Of a stretch of 64,000 bases of DNA, positions 47,486-56,193 are shown one piece after another. Position numbers and translations under genes: made by a program. A model generated the notes under the pieces. It saw only the letters and a list, made by a program, of their open reading frames with translations, ran no database searches and had not been told where the DNA came from. How positions within the stretch are numbered: position 1 is the first letter of the stretch; each line of letters opens with the position of its first letter. Origin of the DNA: Nocardioides alkalitolerans DSM 16699 (GTDB taxonomy: Bacteria; Actinomycetota; Actinomycetes; Propionibacteriales; Nocardioidaceae); contig NZ_AUFN01000011.1 in the NCBI RefSeq assembly GCF_000426525.1, forward strand, positions 557,077-621,076, written 5' to 3'.

Positions 47486-49235
47486 CGACATCCGAAACAG
47501 CGCGGCATCCCGCGCCTCCGGCTCCGGCCTGAAGCCGCTCCCGAGCATCGCGACGGCCTTCCGCACGCGCTGGCTGGTCATCGTGATCGGCCTGGCCATC
47601 GGCCTGGTCGTGGGCCTCGTGGCGGCGAACGCGAGCGAGCCCCGCTACTCCGCGACCACCACCGTGCGGGTCGGCAGCGGCCTCGTGCCGGTCGGCGACT
47701 TCCGTCCCGACACGCTCTGGGCCGACGACCAGGTCGCCTTCGCGGGGACCCGTCCGGTGCAGGAGGCCATCGCCGAGGAGATCGGTGACGGCGTCAGCGC
47801 CGACGACGTGGCCGAGAACCTCACGGTCATGGCCGAGGCCAACAGCAACTTCCTGCTCTTCAGCTGGACCGACGGCACCCCGGTCGCGGCCGAGAGCCGC
47901 GCCGACGCCGCGGCCGAGGTCTACCTGGTGGAGGCCCGCACCGAGGCCGAGGACCGCTGGGCCGAGCACGACCAGCTGCTCGAGAACCTCATCGCGGCCT
48001 ACGACCCCGCCGACCAGCGGGCCATCGACCTCCAGGCCGAGCGCGTCGCGCTCGAGGAGACCGTCGTCGACGCCGGCAAGATCGCGGGCGACGCCGACAC
48101 CACGGCGCAGCGCACGTCCCTCAGCCCGGTCGTCTCGGCGGTCGCCGGGGGCCTGGCCGGCCTGCTGCTCGGCGCGGCCGCGGCCTACCTGCTGCACGTG
48201 CGCCGTCCCCGTGGGGACGACGACCTCGACGAGGTGCACGGGTACGGCGAGCTCGACGCCGCCGGCCACTCCCGTGCGCAGGCCTACGTCCCGGCGGGGG
48301 AGTACCCCGTCTCGTACGCCTACGCCGGCGGGGGCGTCGCCACCGCTCGGGTCGGCGGCACCACGGTGCTCGAGCGCTGGAACGGCCCGTACGTCGACGT
48401 CGACGGCCGCCTCCACGGCTACGACGACGGCTACGACGACGGGTTTGACGACGCCCGCGACGTGCACGGGGTGCCGGGCGAGCCCGCCGAGTGGTCGACC
48501 GAGGAGCTCGCCGACGCCGACGCGAGCTCCGAGGGGCGGGACGACGAGGTGCTCGAGCCCGACGACGTCGTCGAGGCGTACGCCAGCGGCGACGACCAGC
48601 CGGCCGAGCCGTTCGAGCGTCCCTACGAGATGCCCTTCGAGCCCCGCCCCACGCCGGAGACGGCCGGCGGAGCGACCGGTGAGCTGCCCCCGCTCCCGTC
48701 GCGTCCGACCCGCACGGGCCCGCGTCGCCGCACCCCGGGCGACGGCTTCCGCCTCGTCGGTCTCGCCACGCCCGAGACCGGGCCCCGCGTCGTGGGCCCG
48801 GTCCACGCCGGCCCGCCGGCCGCGATGACCGGTGTGCCGGGTGCCCTGCCCGTCGTCGCCGACATCGTCGACACCGACGACGAGGCGGCCCTCGCGGGCA
48901 TCGGCCTCTCGGTCTCGCCGTGGCTGCTGACCATGGAGGCCGACGACCCGGGTGCCGAGCTGCGTCTCGGTGTCTACGTGACGCCCGACCTCGACGCGTC
49001 GTCGGTCGACCTGGTGCGCCGGGGCCTGCGGGCCGTGGGCGCCGCCGGTCGCCTCGAGATCGTGCTCGTCGACATCACGGTGCCGACCTGGCGCATCGAC
49101 TTCGAGGCCTGCGACGCGATCGTCCTCGTCGCCGGTGCCACCGGCTGGGCCGAGAACGCGATGCGGGTCGCCCGCCTCCACGTCGACGCCGCCGACGTCC
49201 CCGCGCTCGGGGTGGTCCGTGTCCACGTCGACTGA
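47478..49235 (+). CDS. Wzz-type chain-length protein with long C-terminal extension
   Basis: 585 aa. Residues about 20-240 are a polysaccharide co-polymerase: first membrane helix TRWLVIVIGLAIGLVVGLVAAN (shown region about 31-52), extracytoplasmic coiled domain, second helix near 210-235 ending before LLHVRRPRG. The cytoplasmic part is acidic and disordered (about 240-440, including a YDDG/FDD repeat). The last about 130 residues form an alpha/beta domain resembling the BY-kinase/ParA end (ALPVVADIVD; DAIVLVAGATGWAENAMRVAR; ALGVVRVHVD) but with no Walker A. ATG 47478 overlaps the polymerase stop by 8 bases. Confidence 0.82.
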   Translation: MSDDIRNSAASRASGSGLKPLPSIATAFRTRWLVIVIGLAIGLVVGLVAANASEPRYSATTTVRVGSGLVPVGDFRPDTLWADDQVAFAGTRPVQEAIAEEIGDGVSADDVAENLTVMAEANSNFLLFSWTDGTPVAAESRADAAAEVYLVEARTEAEDRWAEHDQLLENLIAAYDPADQRAIDLQAERVALEETVVDAGKIAGDADTTAQRTSLSPVVSAVAGGLAGLLLGAAAAYLLHVRRPRGDDDLDEVHGYGELDAAGHSRAQAYVPAGEYPVSYAYAGGGVATARVGGTTVLERWNGPYVDVDGRLHGYDDGYDDGFDDARDVHGVPGEPAEWSTEELADADASSEGRDDEVLEPDDVVEAYASGDDQPAEPFERPYEMPFEPRPTPETAGGATGELPPLPSRPTRTGPRRRTPGDGFRLVGLATPETGPRVVGPVHAGPPAAMTGVPGALPVVADIVDTDDEAALAGIGLSVSPWLLTMEADDPGAELRLGVYVTPDLDASSVDLVRRGLRAVGAAGRLEIVLVDITVPTWRIDFEACDAIVLVAGATGWAENAMRVARLHVDAADVPALGVVRVHVD

Positions 49236-49302
49236 CCGCCGCGTCCGGCGCCTGGCGGCGTCGCGCCGTACCCCACCCCTCGATCGTCCCGAAAGGTTGA
49301 CC

Positions 49303-50235
49303 ATGACCTCCTCCGACGCGCCCGCGGTGACCGTCGGCATCGCCACCCGCGGTCGCGCGGACAGCCTGCGCGCTGCGGTGGCCTCGATCTGGGCGCAGTC
49401 CTACGAGGGTCCGCTCAACGTCGTGGTGGTGGTCGACGACGACCGCGTGCCCGACGGTCTCGACCTGCCGGCGCCGACCGTGCCGGGCCGCCAGACGCTG
49501 CGGGTCGTCCGCAACGAGCGGACACCCGGGGTGTCGGGTGCCCGCAACACGGCCCTGGCGATGGCGGACGACGAGTTCATCGCGACCTGCGACGACGACG
49601 ACGCCTGGCTGCCCGGTCGCCTCGACGTGCAGATGCGGGAGCTGCTGGCGCACCCCGACCTCCGGGGCGTCGGCGGCAGCGTGCGCGTGATCCGCGGCGA
49701 CACGCACGTCGTGCGGCGTGCCCCGCTCACGCGGGTGCACCTCGGCGACCTGCTCGACGACCGGATCATGGAGCTGCACCCGTCGGCCCTCACCTACCGC
49801 CGTCGCGTGGTCGACCTCGTCGGTGGCTGGGACGAGACGCTGCCGGGCGGGCACCCGGAGGACTACGACCTGCTGCTGCGCCTCGCCCGCACGGGCACGC
49901 TGGCGCTGGTGGAGGACGTCGTGGCCGACATCCACTGGAACGGCGGCTCCCACTTCTTCAGCAAGTGGTCGATGCTCGCCGAGGGCCTCGTGGCCCTGCT
50001 CGCCAAGTTCCCGGAGTTCGCGGCCTCGCCGCGCGGCCGCGCCCGCATCAGCGGCCAGATCGCCTACGCCTACGCGGCGGTGGGCCAGCGGGCCGAGGCC
50101 CGCACCTGGCTGCGGCGCGCCTGGGCCGACAACCGTCGCGAGCCCCGCGTGGCGCTCACGGCCCTCGTCCTCTCCGGCGTCGTGTCGGCCGACCGGATCC
50201 AGGCGGTGCTCCATGCCCGCGGCCGCGGTATCTGA
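49303..50235 (+). CDS. Glycosyltransferase family 2
   Basis: 310-aa GT-A enzyme. VTVGIATRGRADSLRAAVASI opens the fold; NTALAMADDEFIATCDDDDAWLPGRL carries the metal-binding DxD (CDDDD); GGHPEDYDLLLRLA supplies the ED catalytic-base motif. C-terminal helical tail (about 230-310) has TPR-like character (AYAYAAVGQRAEARTWLRRAWADN). AAAGG precedes ATG 49303. Adds a further sugar to the repeat unit; with the Alg13/14 pair and the initiating transferase this gives at least three sugars. Confidence 0.92.
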   Translation: MTSSDAPAVTVGIATRGRADSLRAAVASIWAQSYEGPLNVVVVVDDDRVPDGLDLPAPTVPGRQTLRVVRNERTPGVSGARNTALAMADDEFIATCDDDDAWLPGRLDVQMRELLAHPDLRGVGGSVRVIRGDTHVVRRAPLTRVHLGDLLDDRIMELHPSALTYRRRVVDLVGGWDETLPGGHPEDYDLLLRLARTGTLALVEDVVADIHWNGGSHFFSKWSMLAEGLVALLAKFPEFAASPRGRARISGQIAYAYAAVGQRAEARTWLRRAWADNRREPRVALTALVLSGVVSADRIQAVLHARGRGI

Positions 50236-51802
50236 CGCGGCCGGCACCGACCTCCGCACGTCGCAGGGAGAGGTCGGTGCCGGTCAGGACCGGTCCGACG
50301 ACCGGCGGAGCATGGCGCGCAGCGGCGCCGTGTCGCTCGCCGGCTCCCTCGTCGCCGCCGTCGGCGGCTTCGCCCTCACGATCATCGTCGGGCGGCTCTT
50401 CGGGGCCCACCTCTCCGGCCTCTACTTCCAGGCCGTCGCGGTCTTCATGATCCTCAACGGGATCGCGGTGGCGGGCAGCGACACCGGCCTCGTGCGGGCG
50501 CTCTCCGCCCGCCGCGCCGTGGGGGCCGACCGGCGGGCCTGGCACGCGCTCACCGTCACGCTGACCCCCGTGCTCCTCTGGAGCCTCGTCGTCGCCGCGG
50601 TGCTCGCCGTGATGGCCGACGACCTCGCGGCCACGTTCGAGCCCGCCGACCAGGAGGTCGTCCGGGCGTTCCTGCTCGTGCTGGCCGGCACGCTGGTGGC
50701 CTCGGCCGTCGGCCAGGCCGCGCTCAACGGCACGCGCTCGCTCGGTTCGGTGCTGCCCTACGTGGTGCTCTACCAGCTGTGGCTGCCGGCCAGCCGGGTC
50801 CTGGCGGTCGGGCTGCTCGCGTTCGTCGACGCGCCCGCGACCCTGCTGCTCCTGACGTACGCCGTGCCGCTCGTCCTCATGGACGTCGTCGCGGTCGTGT
50901 ACCTGGTCCGCCGGCTGCGCCGGGCGGCGGCCGACGCCCCGCGCCTCGACGACGAGGCGGGTGCGCGCCGTACCGAGGCGGTCGAGGTCTGGGGCTTCAA
51001 CCTGCCCCGCGGCGTGGCCTCGTGCCTCGAGCTCGCCATCGTCTGGGCCGACGTGATCATCGTCGGGATCCTGCTGGGGCCGGCGGCCGCGGGTGCGTAC
51101 GCCGCGGCGAGCCGCTTCGTCACCACCGGCACCATGGCGATGGAGGCCCTGCGCCTGCAGAGCGCACCCCATCTCGCGGCGTCGTGGTCGCGGGGCGACC
51201 GCGACCGGTTCGTCGACGTCTACCAGGTCACGACGGTCTGGCTCGTCCTGCTGTCGTGGCCGCTGTTCCTCGGCCTCGCGACGTGGTCGCCGCTGCTGCT
51301 CGGGTTCATCGGCGACGACTTCGCCGTCGCCGCCCCGGCCCTCACGGTGCTGGCCCTCGGCATGCTCGTCTACGTCGCCATGGGCAACGTCAACTCGGCG
51401 CTGCTGATGGCCGGGCTGAGCGGGGTCACGGCGATGAACACCGCGGTCGCCCTCGCCCTCAACGTCGTGCTCAACCTGGCCCTGGTGCCGGTGCTGGGCC
51501 TGGTCGGTGCCGCGATCGCGTGGGCCGCCTGCCTCGCGATCGACTCGATCCTCTGCTTCGTCCGCGGGCGGGGCCGGACCGGGGTCGCGATGCCCTGGCG
51601 TCCGGTCGCGCTCGCGGGGGCCAGCGCCGTGGTCGCCTTCGGCGTCCCCGGGCTGGCGGTGCGGCTGCTCGCGGAGCCGTCCCTGGTCTGGGCGTCCGCC
51701 CACCTCGTCGGAGGGCTCGCGGTCTACGCCGTGCTCCTCCACCACTTCCGGGGGGCGCTGGGTCTGCCGGCGTTCCTCCCGCTCCTCAGGAGGTCATCGT
51801 GA
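50213..51802 (+). CDS. Wzx-type lipopolysaccharide/polysaccharide flippase
   Basis: 529-aa MOP-superfamily membrane protein with 12-14 helices after a hydrophilic 30-residue leader. First helices: SGAVSLAGSLVAAVGGFALTIIVG; the ADVIIVGILLGPAAAGAYAAASRF segment is a strong MATE/PST family mark; later LVYVAMGNVNSALLMAGLSG. It flips lipid-linked repeat units across the membrane. ATG 50213 lies inside the end of the glycosyltransferase gene (23-base overlap); an ATG at 50312 is possible if the leader is not translated. Confidence 0.88.
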   Translation: MPAAAVSDAAGTDLRTSQGEVGAGQDRSDDRRSMARSGAVSLAGSLVAAVGGFALTIIVGRLFGAHLSGLYFQAVAVFMILNGIAVAGSDTGLVRALSARRAVGADRRAWHALTVTLTPVLLWSLVVAAVLAVMADDLAATFEPADQEVVRAFLLVLAGTLVASAVGQAALNGTRSLGSVLPYVVLYQLWLPASRVLAVGLLAFVDAPATLLLLTYAVPLVLMDVVAVVYLVRRLRRAAADAPRLDDEAGARRTEAVEVWGFNLPRGVASCLELAIVWADVIIVGILLGPAAAGAYAAASRFVTTGTMAMEALRLQSAPHLAASWSRGDRDRFVDVYQVTTVWLVLLSWPLFLGLATWSPLLLGFIGDDFAVAAPALTVLALGMLVYVAMGNVNSALLMAGLSGVTAMNTAVALALNVVLNLALVPVLGLVGAAIAWAACLAIDSILCFVRGRGRTGVAMPWRPVALAGASAVVAFGVPGLAVRLLAEPSLVWASAHLVGGLAVYAVLLHHFRGALGLPAFLPLLRRSS

Positions 51803-52698
51803 GCAGCCTCGACGACTCGTCCCTCGTCCGCCGGGCGAAGTCCCTGGTGCCCGCCCCCGCCAAGACGGCGGTGGGGGCGGCGATCCGCGGAGCCGGCCAG
51901 GTCAGCGCGCCGCTGCGCTCCGGGCCGGACGTGCTCGTGGTCGGCGCCAAGCGGGCCGGCACGACCTTCGTGTGGTCGTCGCTGCTCTCGCACCCCCAGG
52001 TGATGCCGATGGTGCCGGCCGCGGAGCACCTCAAGAGCACCCACTGGTTCACGCGGCACGCCGACCGCCCCGAGTCGTGGTTCCTGGGCCACTTCCCGCT
52101 CGACCGCTCGCGGGCCGCGCACGCCCGTCGTCACGGTGCCGCCCTGACGGTGGAGGCCAACCCCCTCTACCTCTTCGACCCCCGCGTCGTACGACGCGCC
52201 TCGGCGCTGCTGCCGGACGCCCGCGTCGTGGTCCTGCTGCGTGACCCGGTGGAGCGTGCCTACTCGCACTACCGCGAGCGTCTCAAGGCCGGCGTGGAGG
52301 GGCTCGGGTTCGCCGAGGCCCTCGCCGCCGAGGACGCCCGCCTGGCCGGGGAGCAGGAGCGGATGGCGGCGGACCCGACCTACTACGCCCGGGCGTGGGA
52401 CTGGTACGGCTACCGCCGTCGCGGCGAGTACGCCGACCAGGTCCAGGCATGGCAGCAGGCCTACGGGACCGACCAGGTCCTGGTCCTGCGCAGTGAGGAC
52501 CTCTACGCCGATCCGTCGGCGACCCTGGGCACGATCCAGGCGTTCGCCGGCCTCGACCCGCACCCGCTCGGGCGTGCGCGGCGCAACAGCGTCCCGGGGA
52601 GCGCCCTTCCCCCGGGGCCCGCAGAAGAGCTGCGGGCCCACTTCGAGCCCCACACCACAGAGCTGGCTCGACTCCTCGACACAGAACCTTGGTGGTGA
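51799..52698 (+). CDS. Sulfotransferase
   Basis: 299-aa PAPS-dependent sulfotransferase. The 5'-phosphosulfate loop is GAKRAGTTFVWSSLLSHP (about 49-66) and the 3'-phosphate site is VVVLLRDPVERAYSHYRER (about 147-165), followed by QVLVLRSEDLYADPSATL. No signal peptide, so it acts in the cytoplasm on lipid-linked sugars or nucleotide sugars. GTG start overlaps the flippase stop by 4 bases and AGGAGG precedes it, so it is an integral operon member. It implies a sulfated polysaccharide, which is uncommon in actinobacteria outside mycobacterial sulfolipids. Its by-product PAP can be cleared by CysQ encoded at 55375. Confidence 0.93.
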   Translation: MSSLDDSSLVRRAKSLVPAPAKTAVGAAIRGAGQVSAPLRSGPDVLVVGAKRAGTTFVWSSLLSHPQVMPMVPAAEHLKSTHWFTRHADRPESWFLGHFPLDRSRAAHARRHGAALTVEANPLYLFDPRVVRRASALLPDARVVVLLRDPVERAYSHYRERLKAGVEGLGFAEALAAEDARLAGEQERMAADPTYYARAWDWYGYRRRGEYADQVQAWQQAYGTDQVLVLRSEDLYADPSATLGTIQAFAGLDPHPLGRARRNSVPGSALPPGPAEELRAHFEPHTTELARLLDTEPWW

Positions 52699-52700
52699 CC

Positions 52701-54002
52701 ATGTCCTCCCGCGCTCGTGCTCTCTCCGTACGGCGGCTCCTCCCGGCCGTCCTCGTGACCCTCGGTCTGGTGGTGACGGCCGTCGGGCTGCCCGCCGGCC
52801 CGGCCTCGGCCGCCACGACGACCCGGTTCTCGCCGACCCCGGTCTCGATCGACCAGACGAACGGCCCGGTCTGGGACCTCGAGGTGGCCGGTGGCCGCAT
52901 CTACGCCGCCGGTGCCTTCACGTCGACGCGTCCGGCCGGCTCGGCCGCCGGCACGGGGGAGTCCAACCAGGCGCGGCTGGCGGCGTTCGACGCCAGCAGC
53001 GGCACCCGCGTCGCCTCCTTCGCGCCGACGCTGACCAACGACTGGAACAACCAGCCGGGCACGGTCTACGCCACGGCGCTCTCGCCCGACAAGCGCACGC
53101 TCTACGTCGGCGGCGACTTCAACCTGGTCAACGGCCAGCGCGCCGAGCACCTGGCCAGGTTCGACACCGCGACGGGCGAGTTCCTCGGCCAGGTGGGCTG
53201 GAACGGTGTCAACGGCACGGTGCGCTCGCTCGCGGTCTCGCCCGACGGCACGAAGCTGTACGTCGGCGGAGCCTTCAGCGTCGCCAACTGGTCGACGCGC
53301 GACCGCCTCGCCGCGTTCGACCTGACGACCAACGCCGTCACCGACTGGGCGCCCGTCGTGAGCGTCCCCGTCGCCCGTGAGGCCCTGCGCGTCGAGTCCC
53401 TGGCCGTCTCCTCCGACGGCGCCAAGGTGTTCGTCGGCGGCCCGTTCCAGCGCATGAACGGTCGTGCCGCCCAGGGCATCGCCGCCGTGAACGCCACGAC
53501 CGGTGCCTCGGCGAGCGGCTTCCGCTCCGACTACTTCCTCGCCCCCTCGGGCTGGGCCACGACGATCGAGGTCGCCGGTGGCTCCGTCTACTTCGCGGGT
53601 CGTGACGACGGCGGCTCGAGCAGCCGCCGCGAGGGCGTGCACGCGGTGAACACCTCGACGGGCACCCGGGCCTGGTACGCCAGCTGCTACGGCGACACCT
53701 TCGACCTGGCGGTCGTCGACCAGGAGGTCTACGTGGCCTCCCACGCCCACGACTGCTCGCGCGCCGGCGGTCTCGGAGAGACCAACCCGACCCGCTACAT
53801 CGCGCTCCACGTGCTCGACCGCTCGACCGGTCGCGTGAAGCCGGACTTCGCGGTGCAGACCTCCGGGGTGACCTCGCGCCCGGACAGCCTGCTGCTCTCG
53901 CGGGCGCTGGCCTCCGACGGCAACCAGCTCGTCATGGGTGGCGGCTGGGACAACGTCGGCAGCACCCCGCAGGCGAACCTCACGCGGTTCCGCCTGCGCT
54001 GA
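52701..54002 (+). CDS. Secreted beta-propeller protein
   Basis: 433 aa. Signal peptide 1-36 (RRLLPAVLVTLGLVVTAVGLPAGPASA). The mature part is a propeller of repeated blades with the pattern (T)LYVGG(D/A)F..(V)NG or similar: IYAAGAFTSTRP, LYVGGDFNLVNGQRAEHLA, LYVGGAFSVANWSTRDRLA, VFVGGPFQRMNGRAAQGIA, VYFAGRDDG, LVMGGGWDNVGSTPQANLT. It resembles delta-60/NHL-like repeats. Two Cys (SCYGDTF, HDCSRAGG) may form a disulfide. ATG 52701 chosen by signal peptide; GTG 52695 overlapping the sulfotransferase stop is possible. Last gene of the operon; perhaps binds or organises the exported glycan. Confidence 0.85.
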   Translation: MSSRARALSVRRLLPAVLVTLGLVVTAVGLPAGPASAATTTRFSPTPVSIDQTNGPVWDLEVAGGRIYAAGAFTSTRPAGSAAGTGESNQARLAAFDASSGTRVASFAPTLTNDWNNQPGTVYATALSPDKRTLYVGGDFNLVNGQRAEHLARFDTATGEFLGQVGWNGVNGTVRSLAVSPDGTKLYVGGAFSVANWSTRDRLAAFDLTTNAVTDWAPVVSVPVAREALRVESLAVSSDGAKVFVGGPFQRMNGRAAQGIAAVNATTGASASGFRSDYFLAPSGWATTIEVAGGSVYFAGRDDGGSSSRREGVHAVNTSTGTRAWYASCYGDTFDLAVVDQEVYVASHAHDCSRAGGLGETNPTRYIALHVLDRSTGRVKPDFAVQTSGVTSRPDSLLLSRALASDGNQLVMGGGWDNVGSTPQANLTRFRLR

Positions 54003-54028
54003 GCCGGCCCGGCCACGGACACCGAGGC

Positions 54029-55267
54029 CTACTCCGCCCGGGAGTCGGCGAGCAGCTCCAGCAGCTCGCCGGCCGCCCGGGCGGAGTCGTGCTCTCCGGC
54101 CGCGGCGAGCACGGTGCGGCGCACCGTCATGTCGAGCAGGTAGCGGCGCGCCGAGCCCTCCTCGTCGGTGCGGGCGGCCCGTGCGAGCAGGGCCCGCCCG
54201 GCCTCGCCGGCCCCGGAGCCGGTGACGCTCGTGGCCCAGGCGTAGTGCCAGTTCTGGCGGTCGAGCTCGCGCGGCGCGCACTCCTCGCCGTACTCCCAGT
54301 CCCAGATCACGAGCCGACCCTGCGACCAGCCGAGGTTCCACGCCGACCAGTCGCCGTGCCGCAGCCCGTGCGGCAGCCCGACCCCGTCGTCGTCGCGCGC
54401 GACCCGCTCCAGGAGCGCCACGCACCTCCGTCCGAGCCCGGCGGCCGGACCCGCGCCGTCGGCGACGGCGGCTGCGTCGCGCCGCAGCCGGGCGAACCAG
54501 GGCGACGTCGCGAGCGGGTGGGTGCTCGTCGGGTGGGCGTCGACCAGGGCGTCGAGCCCCCGGAAGGTGGCCTCGGGGTCGTCCGTGGCCACGGGGCGCA
54601 CGTCGTCGGGCAGCGGCGCGGTGGCCAGCACGCTCGACGACCCGGGCGTGGCCCACAGCAGCGGTCGCGGCACGAGCACGGCGGGTACGGCGACCGCGGC
54701 CGCCCGGGTGGTCGCGGTGTGCTCGCGCTGCAGGGTGGTGCGGCGGTGCTCGCCCCAGCCGACCTTGAGGAACGCGCAGGGGGCGCCGTGGCCGTCGGTG
54801 ACCAGCACCGTCGGGCGCGGGCCGCCGTCGCGGTCGAGCACCGCGACGGCGAGGTGCAGGTCGGCCGGGTCGCGGTCGAGCACCGCGGCGACCCGGGAGC
54901 GGAGCCCGAGCCGGTCGCGGCTGTCGTCGACGGCGGCCAGGGTCCCGCGACCGCGGGGGAGACCGAGCAGGAAGAGGGCGGCGAGCCCGGAGCGGACGAC
55001 GCGGCGCCGGCGGGTGCGCAGGCCGTTGCCGTAGCGCAGCACCCGGCTGCGGGCGCGCGGACCCAGCCCGGCCGAGACCGCGAAGCGGACCTGGCCCCCG
55101 AGGCGCACGAGCACGTAGCGCTCGGCGGCAGGAGCGCCGTCAGTGCCGGGCCCGAGGAGCTCGGGCGCGGGCACGCCGCCGTCGGGGCGGGGGTCGCCCG
55201 GCCAGAGGGTGCCGGCGGTGCCGGCCCACGCCGCACCGCCGCCGGCGCCCGGGGGCGGTGCTGTCAT
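54029..55267 (-). CDS. Phosphotransferase (aminoglycoside/choline kinase fold)
   Basis: 412 aa. Kinase-like active site: HGLRHGDWSAWNLGW (catalytic Asp in HGD and metal Asn, about residue 312) and VIWDWEYGEE (metal-binding Asp). The N-terminal about 180 residues (YVLVRLGGQVRFAVSAG; RTRRRRVVRSGLAALFLLG; PADLHLAVAVLDRDGG) form an atypical N-lobe. GAGAGGAG precedes ATG 55267. Convergent with the polysaccharide operon. The substrate may be a sugar or lipid precursor; no reason to call it a resistance enzyme. Confidence 0.82.
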   Translation of the reverse strand: MTAPPPGAGGGAAWAGTAGTLWPGDPRPDGGVPAPELLGPGTDGAPAAERYVLVRLGGQVRFAVSAGLGPRARSRVLRYGNGLRTRRRRVVRSGLAALFLLGLPRGRGTLAAVDDSRDRLGLRSRVAAVLDRDPADLHLAVAVLDRDGGPRPTVLVTDGHGAPCAFLKVGWGEHRRTTLQREHTATTRAAAVAVPAVLVPRPLLWATPGSSSVLATAPLPDDVRPVATDDPEATFRGLDALVDAHPTSTHPLATSPWFARLRRDAAAVADGAGPAAGLGRRCVALLERVARDDDGVGLPHGLRHGDWSAWNLGWSQGRLVIWDWEYGEECAPRELDRQNWHYAWATSVTGSGAGEAGRALLARAARTDEEGSARRYLLDMTVRRTVLAAAGEHDSARAAGELLELLADSRAE

Positions 55268-55362
55268 GACGGGGCTCCTCTCGCGGTCGGTCGCGTCGTC
55301 GTGGTGCCCGATTGTCCCCGACACGCGCGCGGTGCGGGCGCGTGACCGTCGGACCCGGTCCC

Positions 55363-55368
55363 TAGGCT
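55363..55368 (+). promoter_or_regulatory. -10 element TAGGCT, leaderless cysQ mRNA
   Basis: TAGGCT with a 6-base spacer to GTG 55375; no ribosome site. It decides the start over the GTG at 55369, which would touch the hexamer. Confidence 0.6.
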
Positions 55369-55374
55369 GTGCAG

Positions 55375-56193
55375 GTGCCCACCTCGAGCTCACCCAGCGC
55401 CGGCGACCTCGCGTCGTACGACGACCACGCCCTCGCCGCCGCCCTCGCGACGCTCGCGGGGGAGAGGCTCGTCGACGTGCGCACCACCGGCGTCGCGGAG
55501 AGCTGGGAGCCGTCGGAGCTGAAGGACACCGGTGACCGGGTCGCCCACGAGCTGCTCGTGGCCCTGCTCGCCGAGCACCGGCCGGGCGACGCGGTGCTCT
55601 CCGAGGAGGGCAGCGACGACAAGGTGCGCCTCGGGTCCGACCGGGTCTGGATCGTCGACCCGCTCGACGGCACGCGGGAGTTCGGCGAGCCGCCGCGCGA
55701 CGACTGGGCCGTGCACGTGGCGCTCTGGGAGCGCGGGGCCGGCGACGGCTCGCAGGTCGGCGACCTCACCGCCGGCGCGGTGGCGCAGGCGGCGCTGGGC
55801 CGCACGTTCTCGACGGCGCACCCGTCCGTGGTCCCGCCCCGCACGGCGCCCCGCCCCCGGGTCGTGGTGTCGCGCAGCCGTCCGCCTGCCGTGGTCGAGC
55901 CCGTCGTCGCCGCGCTCGGGGCCGACCTGGTGCCGATGGGCTCCGCCGGCGCCAAGGTGATGGCGCTCGTGCGCGACGTCGCGGACGTCTACGTGCACGC
56001 CGGCGGGCAGTACGAGTGGGACTCGGCCGCCCCGGTCGCCGTCGCCCGCGCCGCCGGCCTCGTGACCTGCCGCCTCGACGGCAGCCCGCTGCTCTACAAC
56101 CAGGACGACGTCTACCTCCCCGACCTCCTCGTCTGCCGCCCCGAGCTGGCCGACGCGGTGCTCGCGGCGCTCCGCCCGCACCTCCCGCGGTGA
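55375..56193 (+). CDS. cysQ: 3'(2'),5'-bisphosphate nucleotidase (CysQ) / inositol monophosphatase family
   Basis: 272-aa Mg-dependent, Li-sensitive-type phosphatase. Metal residues: SEEGSDD (Glu-77/78), VDPLDGTREF (Asp-95, Asp-98; the TREF/TKEF ending is CysQ-like rather than SuhB-like), and QYEWDSAAPVAVARAAGG-type motif seen as YEWDSAAPVAVARAAG. It hydrolyses PAP (from PAPS use) to AMP and phosphate. Start GTG 55375 is set by the leaderless promoter rule. Downstream lytic transglycosylase gene overlaps by 4 bases. Close to a PAPS-using sulfotransferase, a functional link. Confidence 0.9.
   Translation: MPTSSSPSAGDLASYDDHALAAALATLAGERLVDVRTTGVAESWEPSELKDTGDRVAHELLVALLAEHRPGDAVLSEEGSDDKVRLGSDRVWIVDPLDGTREFGEPPRDDWAVHVALWERGAGDGSQVGDLTAGAVAQAALGRTFSTAHPSVVPPRTAPRPRVVVSRSRPPAVVEPVVAALGADLVPMGSAGAKVMALVRDVADVYVHAGGQYEWDSAAPVAVARAAGLVTCRLDGSPLLYNQDDVYLPDLLVCRPELADAVLAALRPHLPR

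Noticed and set aside
54029..55267. Call of an aminoglycoside resistance phosphotransferase
   Set aside because: Only the general kinase-fold motifs are shared; the N-lobe is atypical and the context is surface polysaccharide genes.
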